Below, piece by piece: positions 1 through 11,639 of a DNA stretch of 64,000 nucleotides (position 1 is its first letter; each line of letters starts with the position of its first letter). A program made the translations under genes and the position numbers. The notes beneath the pieces are model-generated. The model was not told where the DNA came from and searched no databases. It was given only the letters and a program-made list of their open reading frames with translations. The DNA is from Oegoconia quadripuncta (lineage: Eukaryota > Arthropoda > Insecta > Lepidoptera > Autostichidae): assembly GCA_949316235.1 (NCBI GenBank), contig OX438760.1, forward strand, positions 5,582,501 to 5,646,500, given 5' to 3'.

Positions 1-137
1 ACATATGCAGTCAATTAATTTTGTTTCACTTGGAACTTACGTAACCTCGATAGTTTTCTGAAAAAAGATTTACTTACCTACCTAGTTCAAATTCAAATAA
101 GCTTTAAATTTCGAACTTTGTTTTCTTTTTATAATGC

Positions 138-938
138 GAACTTTCAAGAGTCGTCGCTAAAGAAGTTGATGTCTCGCATACCCTGGTACTGAAAGTATGG
201 AAGAAATATGGATATAAATGTTTTCGACTAGTTCAAGCTTTACATACAGGGGATGCCGCTCGTAGACTAGCTTTCTGCAGATGGTTAAATGGGAAAATAA
301 GTAGAGATATGCAATTCCTTGATTACATATTATGGTCTGATGAAACGAATTTTTCAAACAACGGTATGTACAACCGGCGAAATAATCATTATTGAAGCCA
401 AGAAAATCCTCTCAGACTTTGGGAAACCCATAATCAAATTCGATTTTCTTTTAATTGTTGGTGTGGTTTAAAGGGAAACGAAGTAGTAATGGTGGAATTT
501 TATGAGGGCAACTTAAATTCCGACACTTACAATAACATAATATTAGAAAATGTATCAAACATTATTGATAATCTACCATTATCAGAATCACGAAGAGTTT
601 ATTTTCAACAAGATGGTGCTCCTGCACACAACAGCCGAAACACTCGTTGTGCTTTGAATAGACAATTTGGTGAGCAGTGGATTGGGACTCATGGCCCTGT
701 TTCTTGGCCAGCGCGTAGTCCGGACTTAACGCCGCTTGATTTCTTCCTGTGGGGCTATTTAAAAAATGAAATTTATAAAAAGAAATATGACAGTGTCGAA
801 GAATTAAAAAACTCGCTCTGTACAATTTTGTATGGAATTCATCCAAATAAATTATTGGCCGCCACGCGGTCAGTACGAAAACGAATACATTTCTGCATTA
901 ATCAAAATGGAGAACATTTTGAGCACCTTATATCATAA
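138..938 (+). pseudogene. Mariner/Tc1-type transposase remnant, DD41D
   Basis: One frame from about 138 to 938 aligns with the last two thirds of the intact transposase at 53553-52492, including YILWSDETNFSNNGMYNR, FQQDGAPAHNSR and SWPARSPDLTPLDFFLWGYL. A TGA at 393-395 replaces the Trp in the IWSKENP position of the other copy, and the N-terminal third is missing or degenerate. The ATG at 489 is internal. Here 41 residues separate the second and third catalytic Asp. Confidence 0.85.
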
Positions 939-1363
939 AGTTATTAATAAAAATAATTATTATTTTTCAAATAATTTTATTGTTTGATTGCATATGCATC
1001 TTCTTAATCATTTTTGTAGCTACAACAAAAAGTTACCTCTTGTCATGGCCTGACAAAAAAATCTAAGTACTATACTTTAAATGTGTGAAAAAAGTTTTTT
1101 TTGATTTCTGACTTTTCTAGTACTGAAACCTCAGTTGGTCCCATAGAACTTTTTGATCAGCATACGGAACAGGATCGATTAGTATCAAAATTTTTTTTTG
1201 TGAAAAATGGTAATTTTCTTGCTAACCGTACATTTTTTTGAAAATCTGTGAATGGGAATGAAATTTTTTTGAAAAATTATGGATAGTCTCCTAAGACCAA
1301 TTTCTTGTAGCTGCAACGATTAAGGTACCTCCCTTGGCTGCCCCATTGAAACTTTCCACCCTG
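939..1363 (+). mobile_element. 3' flank of the mariner remnant up to its presumed end
   Basis: Non-coding AT-rich sequence after the transposase stop. It ends in CTTTCCACCCTG followed by TA, resembling the right end of mariner elements. The matching left end is not in the window, so the boundary is tentative. Confidence 0.45.
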
Positions 1364-1388
1364 TATATCGGATATACCCATCTAGATG

Positions 1389-1506
1389 ACGGACGCCAAC
1401 GGGACACACACAAATAATCCTTAAATACCTAAATAGTTTATTTTTATGAAGGTAGTTATTAAATAGGTCTTTAAGGATTATTTGTGTTTGTCCCATTGGC
1501 GTCCGT
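1389..1506. repeat. Foldback repeat (118 bp)
   Basis: Arms of about 40 bp (ACGGACGCCAACGGGACACA and its inverse, continuing to AATAATCCTTAA) face each other around a loop of about 40 bp. Likely a small MITE; no clear target duplication. Confidence 0.6.
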
Positions 1507-1509
1507 GAT

Positions 1510-2791
1510 CTCACCTTAGGCATATAATGTACAACTTGTTTTATTTCAAGTTCGACGTTGGAATGCCCTTTGTGAATCACACCCTCTTACGCGTCCCTCA
1601 GTTCCCTGTGAAAATCAGATAGATGTCGGTGAATGTATTTTGAAACGCGCTATCGTTTGGGGCTCTCGATTTTCATAAAGTCTGCAGCAAATTCCTATAC
1701 GTTTGCTCATCTTCTAGGGTACATCTTCCCTGTATTTGGGGCTAACACAGGTTTATAAAACTTGTGTTAGGATCAAAATAGATGTGCCTCGGCTGGTGGG
1801 CCACCAAAAACTATTACGAAATTATATTACACATTACCTATTGATAATGTTCCTGTTATGTTATGTAGTTATTGGTAGGCTGACAACATCGATTAACCAA
1901 TACTTTTATAGGTTAATCGTTGTGGTTAGAGCGTTGTTCTTGATTTTAAACCGATTTAAAAACGAGAATGTTCTTAATTCAACGGTTTGTATGTAACGCC
2001 CGACGAAAAACGATGGGTGTAATGTGTTTGATTGCATTGTGTGTGTGTTCTAACTTTCCAATTTAGAGTTATTGTAAATGAAAGGGGATAAATACTTCAA
2101 AAATGTCATTAAACTCGGTTCGATATTTAGCTTAGATTAAAGTTCCTAGTCTTCCAATGAACTTAATAGAATCAGCTTGTTAAAGTGTAAAAGCATCTTA
2201 AGCATACAAATATGTTGTAATATTACATAATAACCTAACCTGTTGGAAGACTTTAATTTGTAATTCCTTTTGTATAAGTTAATAGTCTAAAGACATAGTA
2301 CCATTTAATTGTCACTCTGTGTGTAGACGAACTGTCTCCTGACATACAAGTCTGACCTAATTCAGGGGCCAGGACTGCATTGAAATGTAATATTTTTGTG
2401 CACAATAAATCTTTTTTTTTATTACCGCACTCATGCGAAGCTAAAAGGGGAGTAATGTATTCAACGCGTCTGTAAATAGGGTGAAATTTAATTCGTGTAA
2501 TTCCTGTTTACCTACTGGTCACGCCAGTCTTGATTACGGGCAATTTTCTCCAAGGAACGATATCCGAATTCGATCAAAAATTTTCGATTACCCATATAAA
2601 GTAAACAATTCTGAAACCACCTTTAGTATTGAAGTCCAACAATTTTCGGATGAATTCGGTTATGGCTCCTAGTGGAAAGTGGTTCGTAGTCAGGAGTGCA
2701 GTAACCAGTTAATGTAATTATACGAATTCAAATTCATTCTGTATATGTATATTACCATCTGCAGGCCCTACAGTCTAAAACGATTTGGAGA
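1510..2791. other. No gene seen; AT-rich, LINE-tail-like piece at about 2320-2420
   Basis: Several short open frames have no recognisable product. CACAATAAATC followed by a T run near 2400 resembles the 3' ends of LINE copies elsewhere in the window. Confidence 0.4.
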
Positions 2792-2996
2792 GGTTGGTGG
2801 TAGGGCATTTGAAATGTCCGCCTGGCTAGCTACCACCATCTTATCTAAATCTGCCGCCAAGCAACAATGTTAATAGCATTGTTGTGTTCCGGTTGTCAGA
2901 GATAAGATAGCCAGTCCGCCAAAAAATGTTGGGGTTTCCGGGTCAGTATGCTTCCACCTTCGACCTCATCTTCACTTAACATCAGGTATGATTGAG
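2792..2996 (+). mobile_element. SINE family A, left part, split by a LINE
   Basis: It matches the body of the commonest SINE here (landmarks GGTTGGTGGTAGGGCATTT and CACTTAACATCAGG). The tRNA-like head is missing. The copy stops at ATTGAG, where the LINE begins, and its tail resumes at 5891. Confidence 0.85.
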
Positions 2997-5890
2997 AAAG
3001 AAAGAAAGAAAGAAAAAATTCTTTATTGTACACAGCTTAAAAATATACACAGTGATATTATTTTAACCGGTGTACAAAGGCGGTCTTATCGCTTATAGCG
3101 ATCTCTTCCAGACAACCATGGCAAAGAAACTTAATATAATACACTACTACTGCGTAGCGTAAAGCAAACTACAAAAGTAAAACATATCTAAATCCTTATA
3201 CCATAATATATATAAATGATAAATATACCTAACATTCAAACAATAGTAATAATATATAATCATAATTATAAATACAGACTAATGGGCATAACTACATAAA
3301 ATACTACAAAATATATAAATATATACTTACATAAACAAAATAAATACCATTATAATGTTTTAACATCAAAGCGATAAGTAATGCTCTCTTAAACGCCGTT
3401 TAAACACCGCTAGCGACTCAGCGCAACGAATAATGCGAGGCAACTCATTCCACAATTGGACAGATTTTGCTGCATAGGAGTCATAAAAATAGCTGGTACG
3501 ACAGCTGACAGGCTTTAACAAATTGTCGAATTTGGACCTTAAATTCACGTTATGATCTGATCCCAAAAATTTGAACTGCTCTTTGAGATAAGGGGGAGTT
3601 ACGGAGCTATATAAAATATTAAAGAGGAGGGTTAGGATGTGAGTGTTACGACGATACCTAATTGGAAGCCATTTTAGTAGTACGCGATATTCCGTTATGT
3701 GATCATACTTACGTACCCCATATATAAATCGGATAGCCATATTCTGAAGACGCTCAAGCTTGTTTAGAAGCTCTTCAGTGAGATCGAGGTAGCAGGAATC
3801 GGCATAATCAAGGATTGGAAGCAGGAGAGACTGGGCAAGCTCAATCTTAGTTTTTATGGGAAGTAAATTTTTCCACCGTTTCAGAGAGCCAAGTGCGCCA
3901 AAGTACTTGCGGCTCAGACATTCTACTTGAGGAGCCCAAGAAAGAGTCTTATCAATTACAACGCCAAGATTTTTAACTTTTTCACTGAAAGGCAGGGCCA
4001 CTCCATTAAAAGTAACTGCCGGTAAACTGCTGGTATCGATACGTGTCAACTGCTTCGGTCCACCCACGATAATAACTTGCGACTTGCTAGGGTTAACACT
4101 GAGACCATAGGATTCACTCCAGCGGCTGATCACAGCCAAGTCTTTATTGATTTGGGCAATTGCCTCACAAAGGTAATCCGCAGGAGCCTGACAATATATT
4201 TGCAGATCATCAGCGTAAAGATGGAAAGAGGAAGATAGGAGATAGGTTATAGAATTTATGAAAATGGAAAAGAGTAGAGGAGATAGAACACCACCTTGCG
4301 GTACACCAGCTTGGATATTACAAAAGTCTGATTTTCTGTCATCTATTCGGATGCACTGCTGGCGACCACAGAGGTAGCTACGAAACCATTCGATCACTGC
4401 CGCGGATAAACCAAGTGAGCCCAAAATTGCAAGAAGAATGTCAAAATTTACTGTATTGAAAGCATTACTGAAATCCAGTAACGCTACGATAGTTAAAAGC
4501 TGACTGTCCATACCACGACGGATGTCATCAGTGACTTTAATAAGTGCGGTGACCGTGCTGTGACCCGGTCGAAAGCCAGACTGGTACGGACTCAGAAGGT
4601 TATTTTTATTTAAATACTGGCAGAGCTGCTGATGAAGGATGCGTTCAAGAACCTTAGATAAGAAAGGTAGGATGGAAATTGGACGGAAGTGAGCAAAAGT
4701 GGTAGGATTGTTAGTTTTTGGAATGGGCATTACATACGCTTGTCGCCACTGGGAAGGAAAAGTGCTAGAAGAGACGGAATAATTAAAAATATAGGCTAAT
4801 ACTGGTGCGGCAGTTTTGAGTGTAAGAAGGATCATTTTGCGGCTCACATCATCCGTTCCCACAGCATCAGACTTTATAGCAGTAATGTTCTTCTCAACAT
4901 CAGAAGCAGTAATTTCACAGAAATTAAACGGAGCATAACCTGGAGTAGGCAAAGACGCGAGTGATGCAAGAGTATTCGATATACTAGTAGCAGCCAATGG
5001 AGATGATGCAGTAAAGTGCACATTAAAGGAGTTCAAATCTATGCTAAGAGGCGATACCTGTGGCGACTTTCCAATACCTAGCGATTTTAAAAACTTCCAT
5101 ACTTGCGAGGGGTTGCCATTTTCCACTGACGAGTGAATGTATAACTTTTGCACATCTCTGCACATTCTGCTACACCTATTGCGAAGTAATTTGTATTTCT
5201 CGTGGTTGCGATCCGTGGGATTATTCCTGTACTTAATTTTCGCGGAGTTCCTTCTAGACATGCATGCTTTAATCTCAGGCGTTAGCCATGGTGCCGGAAG
5301 GTGTTTTAATTTAATAGGACGAAACGGAGCATGTATATCAAATAATTCCGTCAACAGGCAGTCAAAAATCTCTACCTTCTTATCAACAGTAGGAGCTTCA
5401 AGAATAGCATCCCAGTCAACATCATCAAGGTCAGCCATGAAGCGGTCGTGGTTTATCCTCTTGAAGCTTCGCTGGAGGACAACACGAGGCTTAACCTTAG
5501 GGACACGAAGACGGTATGATAAAAATATCAGGTCATGATATGAGAAGGCCTCCGCTGGAAATTGGCCATGAGCAGTAACGTGATCAGTAGAGGAGACTAT
5601 AATCAAATCAAGTAATGAGGGTGTACAGTTTGGAAAATGATGAGTGGTACTAAGTGGTAGAAGATTAAGATTTGACGAATTTACAATATTTCTAAGCTTA
5701 GACGACCGGGTATCATTTTTATTCAGGCATGTATTGAAATCGCCCATTATTATACTGTGATCCATAGTGGGAATGAATTTCTCCAAAAGAGAATCAAATT
5801 CTGAAAAATAGTTAATTCGAAGATTTGGGCTGTAGAAGACACCAAGAAGTAGCTTCGTATGACCAAAAAGCACCTCAAGGTAAAGATATT
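2997..5890 (-). mobile_element. 5'-truncated non-LTR retrotransposon (LINE), CR1/Jockey group
   Basis: Read on the minus strand it contains the endonuclease C-terminal part, a complete reverse transcriptase, a 3' UTR with GTACAATAAAGAATTT and a (CTTT)n tail at 3017-2997. It is inserted in SINE family A with an imperfect duplication of TGATTGAG at the edges. The 5' part (any ORF1 and the endonuclease N-terminus) is lost, as is usual for LINE insertions. Confidence 0.9.
3366..5890 (-). CDS. LINE ORF2: partial endonuclease plus reverse transcriptase
   Basis: The frame is open for over 2.5 kb to the stop at 3366. Early on it shows LLLGVFYSPN, IIMGDFN and SLLDLIIVSS of an apurinic-type endonuclease. 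The reverse transcriptase follows: FRPISILPFLSKVLER, FRPGHST, LLDFSNAFNTV, AGVPQGGVLSPLLFSIFIN and the catalytic YADD at about 4218-4207. It ends in the usual C-terminal region (WNELPRIIR). The open frame runs on past 5890 to 6095 through SINE sequence, so roughly its first 68 codons are not LINE-derived and no authentic start codon exists. The clade (CR1- or Daphne-like) is an inference from motif style. Confidence 0.9.
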
Positions 5891-5935
5891 CAGGTGATTT
5901 GAGGTCAAGGACTAACCCGTTATGCATAAAAAAAA
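5891..5935 (+). mobile_element. SINE family A, right part of the split copy
   Basis: CAGGTGATTTGAGGTCAAGG, then the CCGTTATGCATAAAA tail. This continues the copy interrupted at 2996. Confidence 0.8.
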
Positions 5936-6075
5936 GAACACAAATACTCTTTTTCTGTAAATAAATACATACATAAATAAAACATCCAACACTCATCGTA
6001 CAAACATATAGCGGGATTGAAACCCGCGACCTTTTAGTATATCCGGGTTTATAACCACTACACCAAACAGGTCGT
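5936..6075 (-). mobile_element. SINE family B, truncated
   Basis: A tRNA-derived head (inverse of CCTGTTTGGTGTAGTGGTTA with box B GGTTTCAATCCC) plus part of the body. It abuts the tail of the family A copy. Confidence 0.75.
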
Positions 6076-6362
6076 CGTTTTTCCATTCCTATCAATTATC
6101 GTACCTAAGTCTATAAATGGTGAACAATGCTTGGACTCTATTAGTTATTAATTGCTCTCAATAAAACCATATCTCGAACAAAATACCAGTACTTAACGAG
6201 CTTAATCGGATGTATTAGCGGATATCAATATCTACTAGGAAATAGAAATGTCCAATTAGTAAAAAAAAATAATAACAGGAAAACCTCCTGCGCCAGAGTG
6301 TTATTTATTACTACTCGAGACATTCAGGACAAAAACATGAGCCTTTTAGATAGAATAACAGT
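6076..6362. other. Short AT-rich stretch, nothing recognised
   Basis: No open frame, repeat family or gene signature was seen. Confidence 0.3.
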
Positions 6363-6697
6363 ATTTTTTTTTATGCACAACGGGTTGGTACTTGACTTCA
6401 ATCACACCTGATGTTAAGTGAAGATGAGGTCGAAGGTGGAAGCGTACCGATCCGGAAATCCCAACACATTTGGGGGACTGGCTATCTTATCTCCGACAAC
6501 CGGAACACAACAATGCTATTGACATTGCTGCTTGGCGGCAGATTTAGATAAGATGGTGGTAGCTAGCCAGGCGGACATTTAAAATGCCCTACCACCAACC
6601 AAACCGAGTACTTAAACATGTACCCCGCTGAGGATTGAACCCGCGACTTCCGAATCGTAAACCCAATGTTGTTTACATTGAGCCACGGAGGCGGTTA
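6363..6697 (-). mobile_element. SINE family A, full length
   Basis: It runs from the A-rich tail (TTTTTTATGCACAACGGG on the plus strand) to the tRNA-like head ending GAGCCACGGAGGCGG. Box B reads GGTTCAATCC. Confidence 0.88.
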
Positions 6698-6699
6698 AA

Positions 6700-6922
6700 A
6701 AAGTATAATATTTATATAATATATTATTATATTTCGAAGACTTATACCAATCATCTAGCCCCAAATTAAACAACGCTCGTACTATGGATACTAGATAACA
6801 TAAATATTTATAAACATCCATGAATACTCGGGAATAAATGTTCATATTGATCACACGAACATGAGGTAAACCCCTCGCGGGATCCGAACCCGCAACCATA
6901 GGTTTCGCTGACAGGGTCACTA
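6700..6922 (-). mobile_element. SINE family B, variant with CGATTGGTGTAGTGG-type head
   Basis: The body landmark ATCATCTAGCCCC and box B GGGTTCGGATCCC match the copies at 13757 and 29459. Confidence 0.7.
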
Positions 6923-6925
6923 TGA

Positions 6926-7200
6926 CTACCTGTTTGATGTAGTGATTAGAAACTCTGACTGCTATACCAAAAAGTCGCGGGTTCGAATCTCGCTAGGGGC
7001 ATATGTTTGTACGATGAATACAAACATGTGTTCCCGAGTTATGGATGTTTTGTATTTATATTAGGTATGTAGGTATTTATTTACCAAAAAAAAGGGGATT
7101 TGTGTAGTTTATCAACCATCTGGTATCCATAATACAAACCTAGTTGCTTAGTGTGGAACTAGATGGCGCTGTGTGAATGTGCAAAGATATTTATTTATTT
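6926..7200 (+). mobile_element. SINE family B, full length
   Basis: Head TACCTGTTTGATGTAGTGAT, box B GGGTTCGAATCTC, body ending GGAACTAGATGGCGCTGTGT and an ATTTATTT tail. Confidence 0.82.
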
Positions 7201-7378
7201 ATTATCTAGTACACCAATCGGCCGTCACAGTCAAGTCAATAAAAGGTTGCTTTTAATAAGGTTATTTACTTTTAATTTTTATTACTCAATACCGAAATTA
7301 TCCCATATTATTTTAAAGTTTTGTCGACTACAGTTTATATGAAAATTAGTTATATTGTTTCCTCTTAAGAGTGATTAT

Positions 7379-7718
7379 CCCACACGGCTTTCCATACAAA
7401 CTTTCGAGTCCAAAATTTTTAAATAAATGGATCGATTTTGATGATACTTTATACGTATAAGCAGGATACATAGATCTAAAAAGTTAGTAGGAAACATTTT
7501 CAAAATATGGAGTTTAATATATTCCATATTGCATTTTTTTCTGTTTCTATGGAATGCTTAAAATAGATCTAATTTAGTAGTTCTACTCTTTTTCGTGAAT
7601 ATTCTCTATTAACTTTTTAGATGTATATATCCTACTTATACGTATAAAGTTTCATTAGAATCGGTCCTTTCATTTCCAAGAATTTGGACTTGAAAGATTG
7701 TATGGAATGCCGTGTACC
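7379..7718. mobile_element. MITE with inverted repeats of about 110 bp
   Basis: The arms start CACACGGCTTTCCATACAAA and GTACACGGCATTCCATACAA (inverse of the right end), and continue through TTTATACGTATAAGNAGGAT on both sides. There is no coding capacity. Confidence 0.75.
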
Positions 7719-7960
7719 ACAACGCTCTTAACATTCTCTGCTAACGCTCAAATCTCTAAAGATTTAAGTACGGATAAGTTGGCAAAATATCAACTAACAA
7801 TAACCAGTCACGAATGTCCCGACAGGAAATTGTATCTTGTTATGTCCCCAACGTTGTTTGTTCTTTGTCAATTGTTTCCGACAGCGAGAATAAATCACGA
7901 TTTTGATCATAATACCTAGTCGTACCTATGCAAAGCTGGGCACCGCTAATCAAATCCATT

Positions 7961-8010
7961 AAATGTTGGGGTTTCCGGGTCAGTACGCTTCCACATTCGA
8001 CCTCATCTTT
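7961..8010 (+). mobile_element. SINE family A fragment (3' part)
   Basis: TGTTGGGGTTTCCGGGTCAG to CGACCTCATCTTT, followed at once by another copy. Confidence 0.65.
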
Positions 8011-8022
8011 GCGATTGTGGGT

Positions 8023-8331
8023 ACCGCCTCCGTGGCTCAATGTAAACAACATTGGGTTTACGAATCGGAGGTCGCGAGTTCGATCCCGTACTCGGTTTGG
8101 TTGGTGGTAGTGCATTTTAAATGTCCGCCTGGCTAGCTACCACCATCTTATCTAAATCTGCCGCCAAAGAGCATTGTTAATAGCATTGTTGTGTTCCGGT
8201 TGTCAGAGATAAGATAGCCAGTTCCCCAACTATTTGGGTTTCCGGGTCAGTACGCTTCCACTTTCGGCCTCATCTTCACTTAACATCAGGTGTGATTGAG
8301 GTCAAGTACGAACACGTCGTGCATAAAAAAA
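8023..8331 (+). mobile_element. SINE family A, near full length
   Basis: Head ACCGCCTCCGTGGCTCAATG, box B AGTTCGATCCC, tail GTCGTGCATAAAAAAA. Confidence 0.88.
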
Positions 8332-8839
8332 TCTAAAAGTTAACTTTTTACATTTCGGAAGATTTAACTAGTTAACGTTAATAGTGATAAAAATTCCATT
8401 TGTTATATCGTTATGTTAGCGATCTACTTATAATAACTGTTGATTTGGGTTCAGGAAGTTAATAGGTTAGGATCAAAAAAATGTGTATGGCAATTGGAAA
8501 TTGGACAACACTACGTTCCATATGATGTCATGTCTATCTTATTTTATGATGTTTCCTGTGTCACAATGCACTTTAATATAATCGTATCTTGTATCATCGT
8601 ATTATTTATAAGACGACCTCTATCAAATTCCCCTTTATGAATATGTTGAAGATCTCGTCTTAAAGCGAGGTTCGGTTCGGGGTTAAAACATCTTTGCCCG
8701 TGGAAAACATACCTTCAACTGCAGCGCTTGAGGGTAGATTTATAAATATCTATTCCCCGAGGAATGCCGCATCATTGAACGAGTCTTTTGTCATGTCTAT
8801 CCATATTTTGAGGATTATGTTTGTCGCGCATATCTATGT

Positions 8840-8986
8840 ACTAGCTGCCGCCTGCGACTTCGTCGGCGTGAAAGATTTCATCAAAATCGGTTCAGCAAAA
8901 AATTTGCCTATATGTTAATCCAGGTTCCAATCTGTCTACCAACCAAATTTCATCCAAATCCGTCTAGCCGTTTAGGCGTGAAGAAT
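8840..8986 (-). mobile_element. Helitron-like (Lep1-type) repeat, truncated by a SINE
   Basis: The inverse of a ...GCGGCAGCTAGT 3' end, with AATTTCATCCAAATCCGTCT and TTTAGGCGTGAAGA landmarks shared with the copies at 35299 and 51904. Confidence 0.6.
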
Positions 8987-9220
8987 GTTTACGAATCGGA
9001 GGTCGCGGGTTCGATCCCGTACTTGGTTTGGTTGGTGGTAGGGCATTTTAAATGTCCACCTGGCCAGCTATCACCATCTTATCTAAATCTGCCGCCAAGC
9101 AACAATGTTAATAGCATTATTGTGTTACGGTTGTCAGAATAAGATAGCCAGTCTCTCAAATATGTTGAGGTTTCCGGGCCAGTACGCTTTCACCTACGAC
9201 CTCATCTTCACTTAATATCA
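8987..9220 (+). mobile_element. SINE family A, both ends shortened
   Basis: It starts inside the tRNA-like head (GTTTACGAATCGGAGGTCGC) and stops at CTTAATATCAG. Confidence 0.8.
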
Positions 9221-9269
9221 GTTTTTTTGTTGACGAGAGGGAAATCTTTAAAAGATACCCAGACTCCTG

Positions 9270-9850
9270 AAGAAGAACCTGGGTTATTTGGGAGTCCTCA
9301 CTCTGACCGCCCGCGACCCTGGGCACCTTTGTCCCCCCGGCGTCTCCGTCATCATCATCCCTATTCTATGCCCGGGGTTACAGGGCGATAAATATTGGCA
9401 ACCCCGGCGGCCGCCGCCACCTCCCGTGTGTCGTCTTTTGCGGGTGGGATCTGCCGGCTCGCACTCGCGCTCTGCGGTCTCCTTCTGCAGCATTACTGTC
9501 TCGCAGAAGACGATCGCGGCATCCCACGCCGCCCGGCGCCCCAACATTGCCGCTAGGGAGAGGTCTTCTCCGGTTTGTTGGCCCAGGATTCACCGCTCGG
9601 AGTCCCACGCTGGGCACATCTCTAGAGTGTGCTGCGCGGAATCTTGGTCAGCTCCATAATGGTGGCACTTAGCTATCGCTTCCCGTCCGATACTCACCGA
9701 AGCAGCCATACCCGGTGAACACCAGAGTAAATCGGTAAATGACGCTGCCTTCCTCACGGCTCAGTCAAGCCTGGAAGCTTGGCAATATGGCCCGGACTAT
9801 GCGCTGTCGCGCGTTTCGCGGCTCGTGTAGCCGCTCGCACCAGTGGCTAA
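9270..9850 (-). pseudogene. R1-like LINE fragment: C-terminal end of ORF2, degraded
   Basis: On the minus strand interrupted frames read REAIAKCHHYGADQDSAQHT and LEMCPAWDSE, then LSLAAMLGRRAAWDAAIVFC. This is the C-terminal zinc-motif region of R1-clade-style reverse transcriptases. One expected Cys of the zinc motif is Tyr and stop codons interrupt the frame. GC content is far above that of its surroundings. Confidence 0.65.
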
Positions 9851-9859
9851 CCTAACATA

Positions 9860-11379
9860 ACCTAACGCGTTGTGCATAAAAAAATGCACACAGGATTCAT
9901 AAAACGCATATTAAAAGTAAGACAAACTAAGCAGCAGAGCGTGTAGAGAGCGACCATATGCTGAGCGAGAGACTTTTTTGTTATAATTACAAAATCAGTT
10001 TATATTTTAGTTTTTACTGTTTTCTTGGCAAATAAAGATCTTTTAATAAAGATTATTTATTTATTTATGTATTTTAAAATATATCAATATTTATTTGTAA
10101 CATTGGCATCGCAATAAATTTGATACAATTTCTGCCTAATATGACAAGGAATCATTTCGCAAACACCCAGCTTTCGACAATAAACCATGTTCATATCTGT
10201 TCAGTCGTTTTGGACCTATATAATTCGCACAGACAGGCATAGGCTTCGAACGTATAACTGCCCTTTTTTTGCGTCGGGGGTTAAAAATAGTGATATACAC
10301 AAAGTAAATACATGGTATAAAAATAAACTTGCTGATCATGTTAGACGTTTAACACAAGTCATTTAAGGGACAATGTACAGTGGAAGCAACTGAATCATGA
10401 CCCATTCAGCCGATAATTCCTTTGAAATCCTCAAAACATTTAAAGGTTATCTGGTATTGCGGTACTTAGGACTTCTTGAATATAAGGAAAATTGTTATTA
10501 CATGTTTTTGTTAATCCTATCTATCTCTCATTATGTCCTCTCTTCTAAAATGATAAATAAATATTATTAGGTATAATTATGATTGTCGCTCCGAGTGGTC
10601 ACAACAAAAGTAGACTCGTTTTTTTTTTATCAAAAAAACTAAATGTATCTTCCGCATTAAAAACATCAAATTAAAAAATATATTTTAGTGTTATTGCTTA
10701 ACTCAAGTCAAACTGCAATAAATTGACTCACTGTCAATGTCAAATAATTAATGCATTTGTTGCTAAGGAAATAATATTATAAATTATATTCGACCTAATG
10801 GTATTAGAATGTTTTTAAAAAATTAAGCACACCATGGGTCATGATTCCGTTTGTTCGGATGTACCTATAGGTACGCTTTTATAATACATTTTATATTTTG
10901 TTGCTTTGTGTAAACGCAGTAACATGAACAGCACATAGTTATACAGAACGCACCATGCAATGCGAATCACGAAGTTCAATGGTTGACTGCATCTGACTTG
11001 TGAGAATGCATGCTAACATGCAGCTCACTGTACTAGCAAAACGTCGGTCTCGCACGATCGACTGGCCGTCCATTCCTCAGATCACTCATAGCATAGGGCA
11101 ATTACTATCAAGGTGTCTCTTATCATTCCTTGGATCTTACAACTGCGAAACTTTTGTGAGGAAATAAATAATTTCCGATGCGTAGACAAATCTGTCTTTG
11201 CAACCAATGTTCAAGCTTTAAATAACAATAAAATGCGTATATAAACTTCTTGACCTGGAAGGTTATGGTAGTTAGAAGATTATTTAAATCACCTTGATAG
11301 ATAATTTGTTTATTTGTCTCTATTATTTGTCACATTGCATAATGATAACAATTAGTAATACAATATAAATAAATAATAA
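9860..11379. other. No gene seen; AT-rich intergenic sequence
   Basis: Only short non-conserved open frames. A 13-base motif AATCATGACCCA occurs at about 10393 and inverted near 10840. Confidence 0.35.
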
Positions 11380-11637
11380 ATACCTTTGCATATACACACA
11401 GCGCCATCTAGTTCCACACTAAGCAACTAGGCTTGTATTATGGATACCAGATGGTTGATAAACTACACAAATACATTTTTTTGTAAATAAATACATAAAT
11501 AAATGAAAAACATCCATAACTCGGGAACACATATCAGTATTCATCATACAAACATATGCCCCTAGCGGGATTCGAAACCGCGACCTTTTGCTATAGCAGT
11601 CAGAATTTTTAACCACTACACCAAACAGGTCGTCAAA
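11380..11637 (-). mobile_element. SINE family B, full length
   Basis: Inverse of the full consensus, from CAGCGCCATCTAGTTCCACA to ACTACACCAAACAGGTCGTC. Confidence 0.83.
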
Positions 11638-11639
11638 TA

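Noticed and set aside
5891..6095. N-terminal 68 codons of the LINE reading frame as real protein
   Set aside because: The bases belong to SINE families A and B; the frame is open by chance.
9288..9659. 123-codon plus-strand gene in the GC-rich stretch
   Set aside because: Proline- and arginine-rich shadow of the minus-strand LINE remnant.
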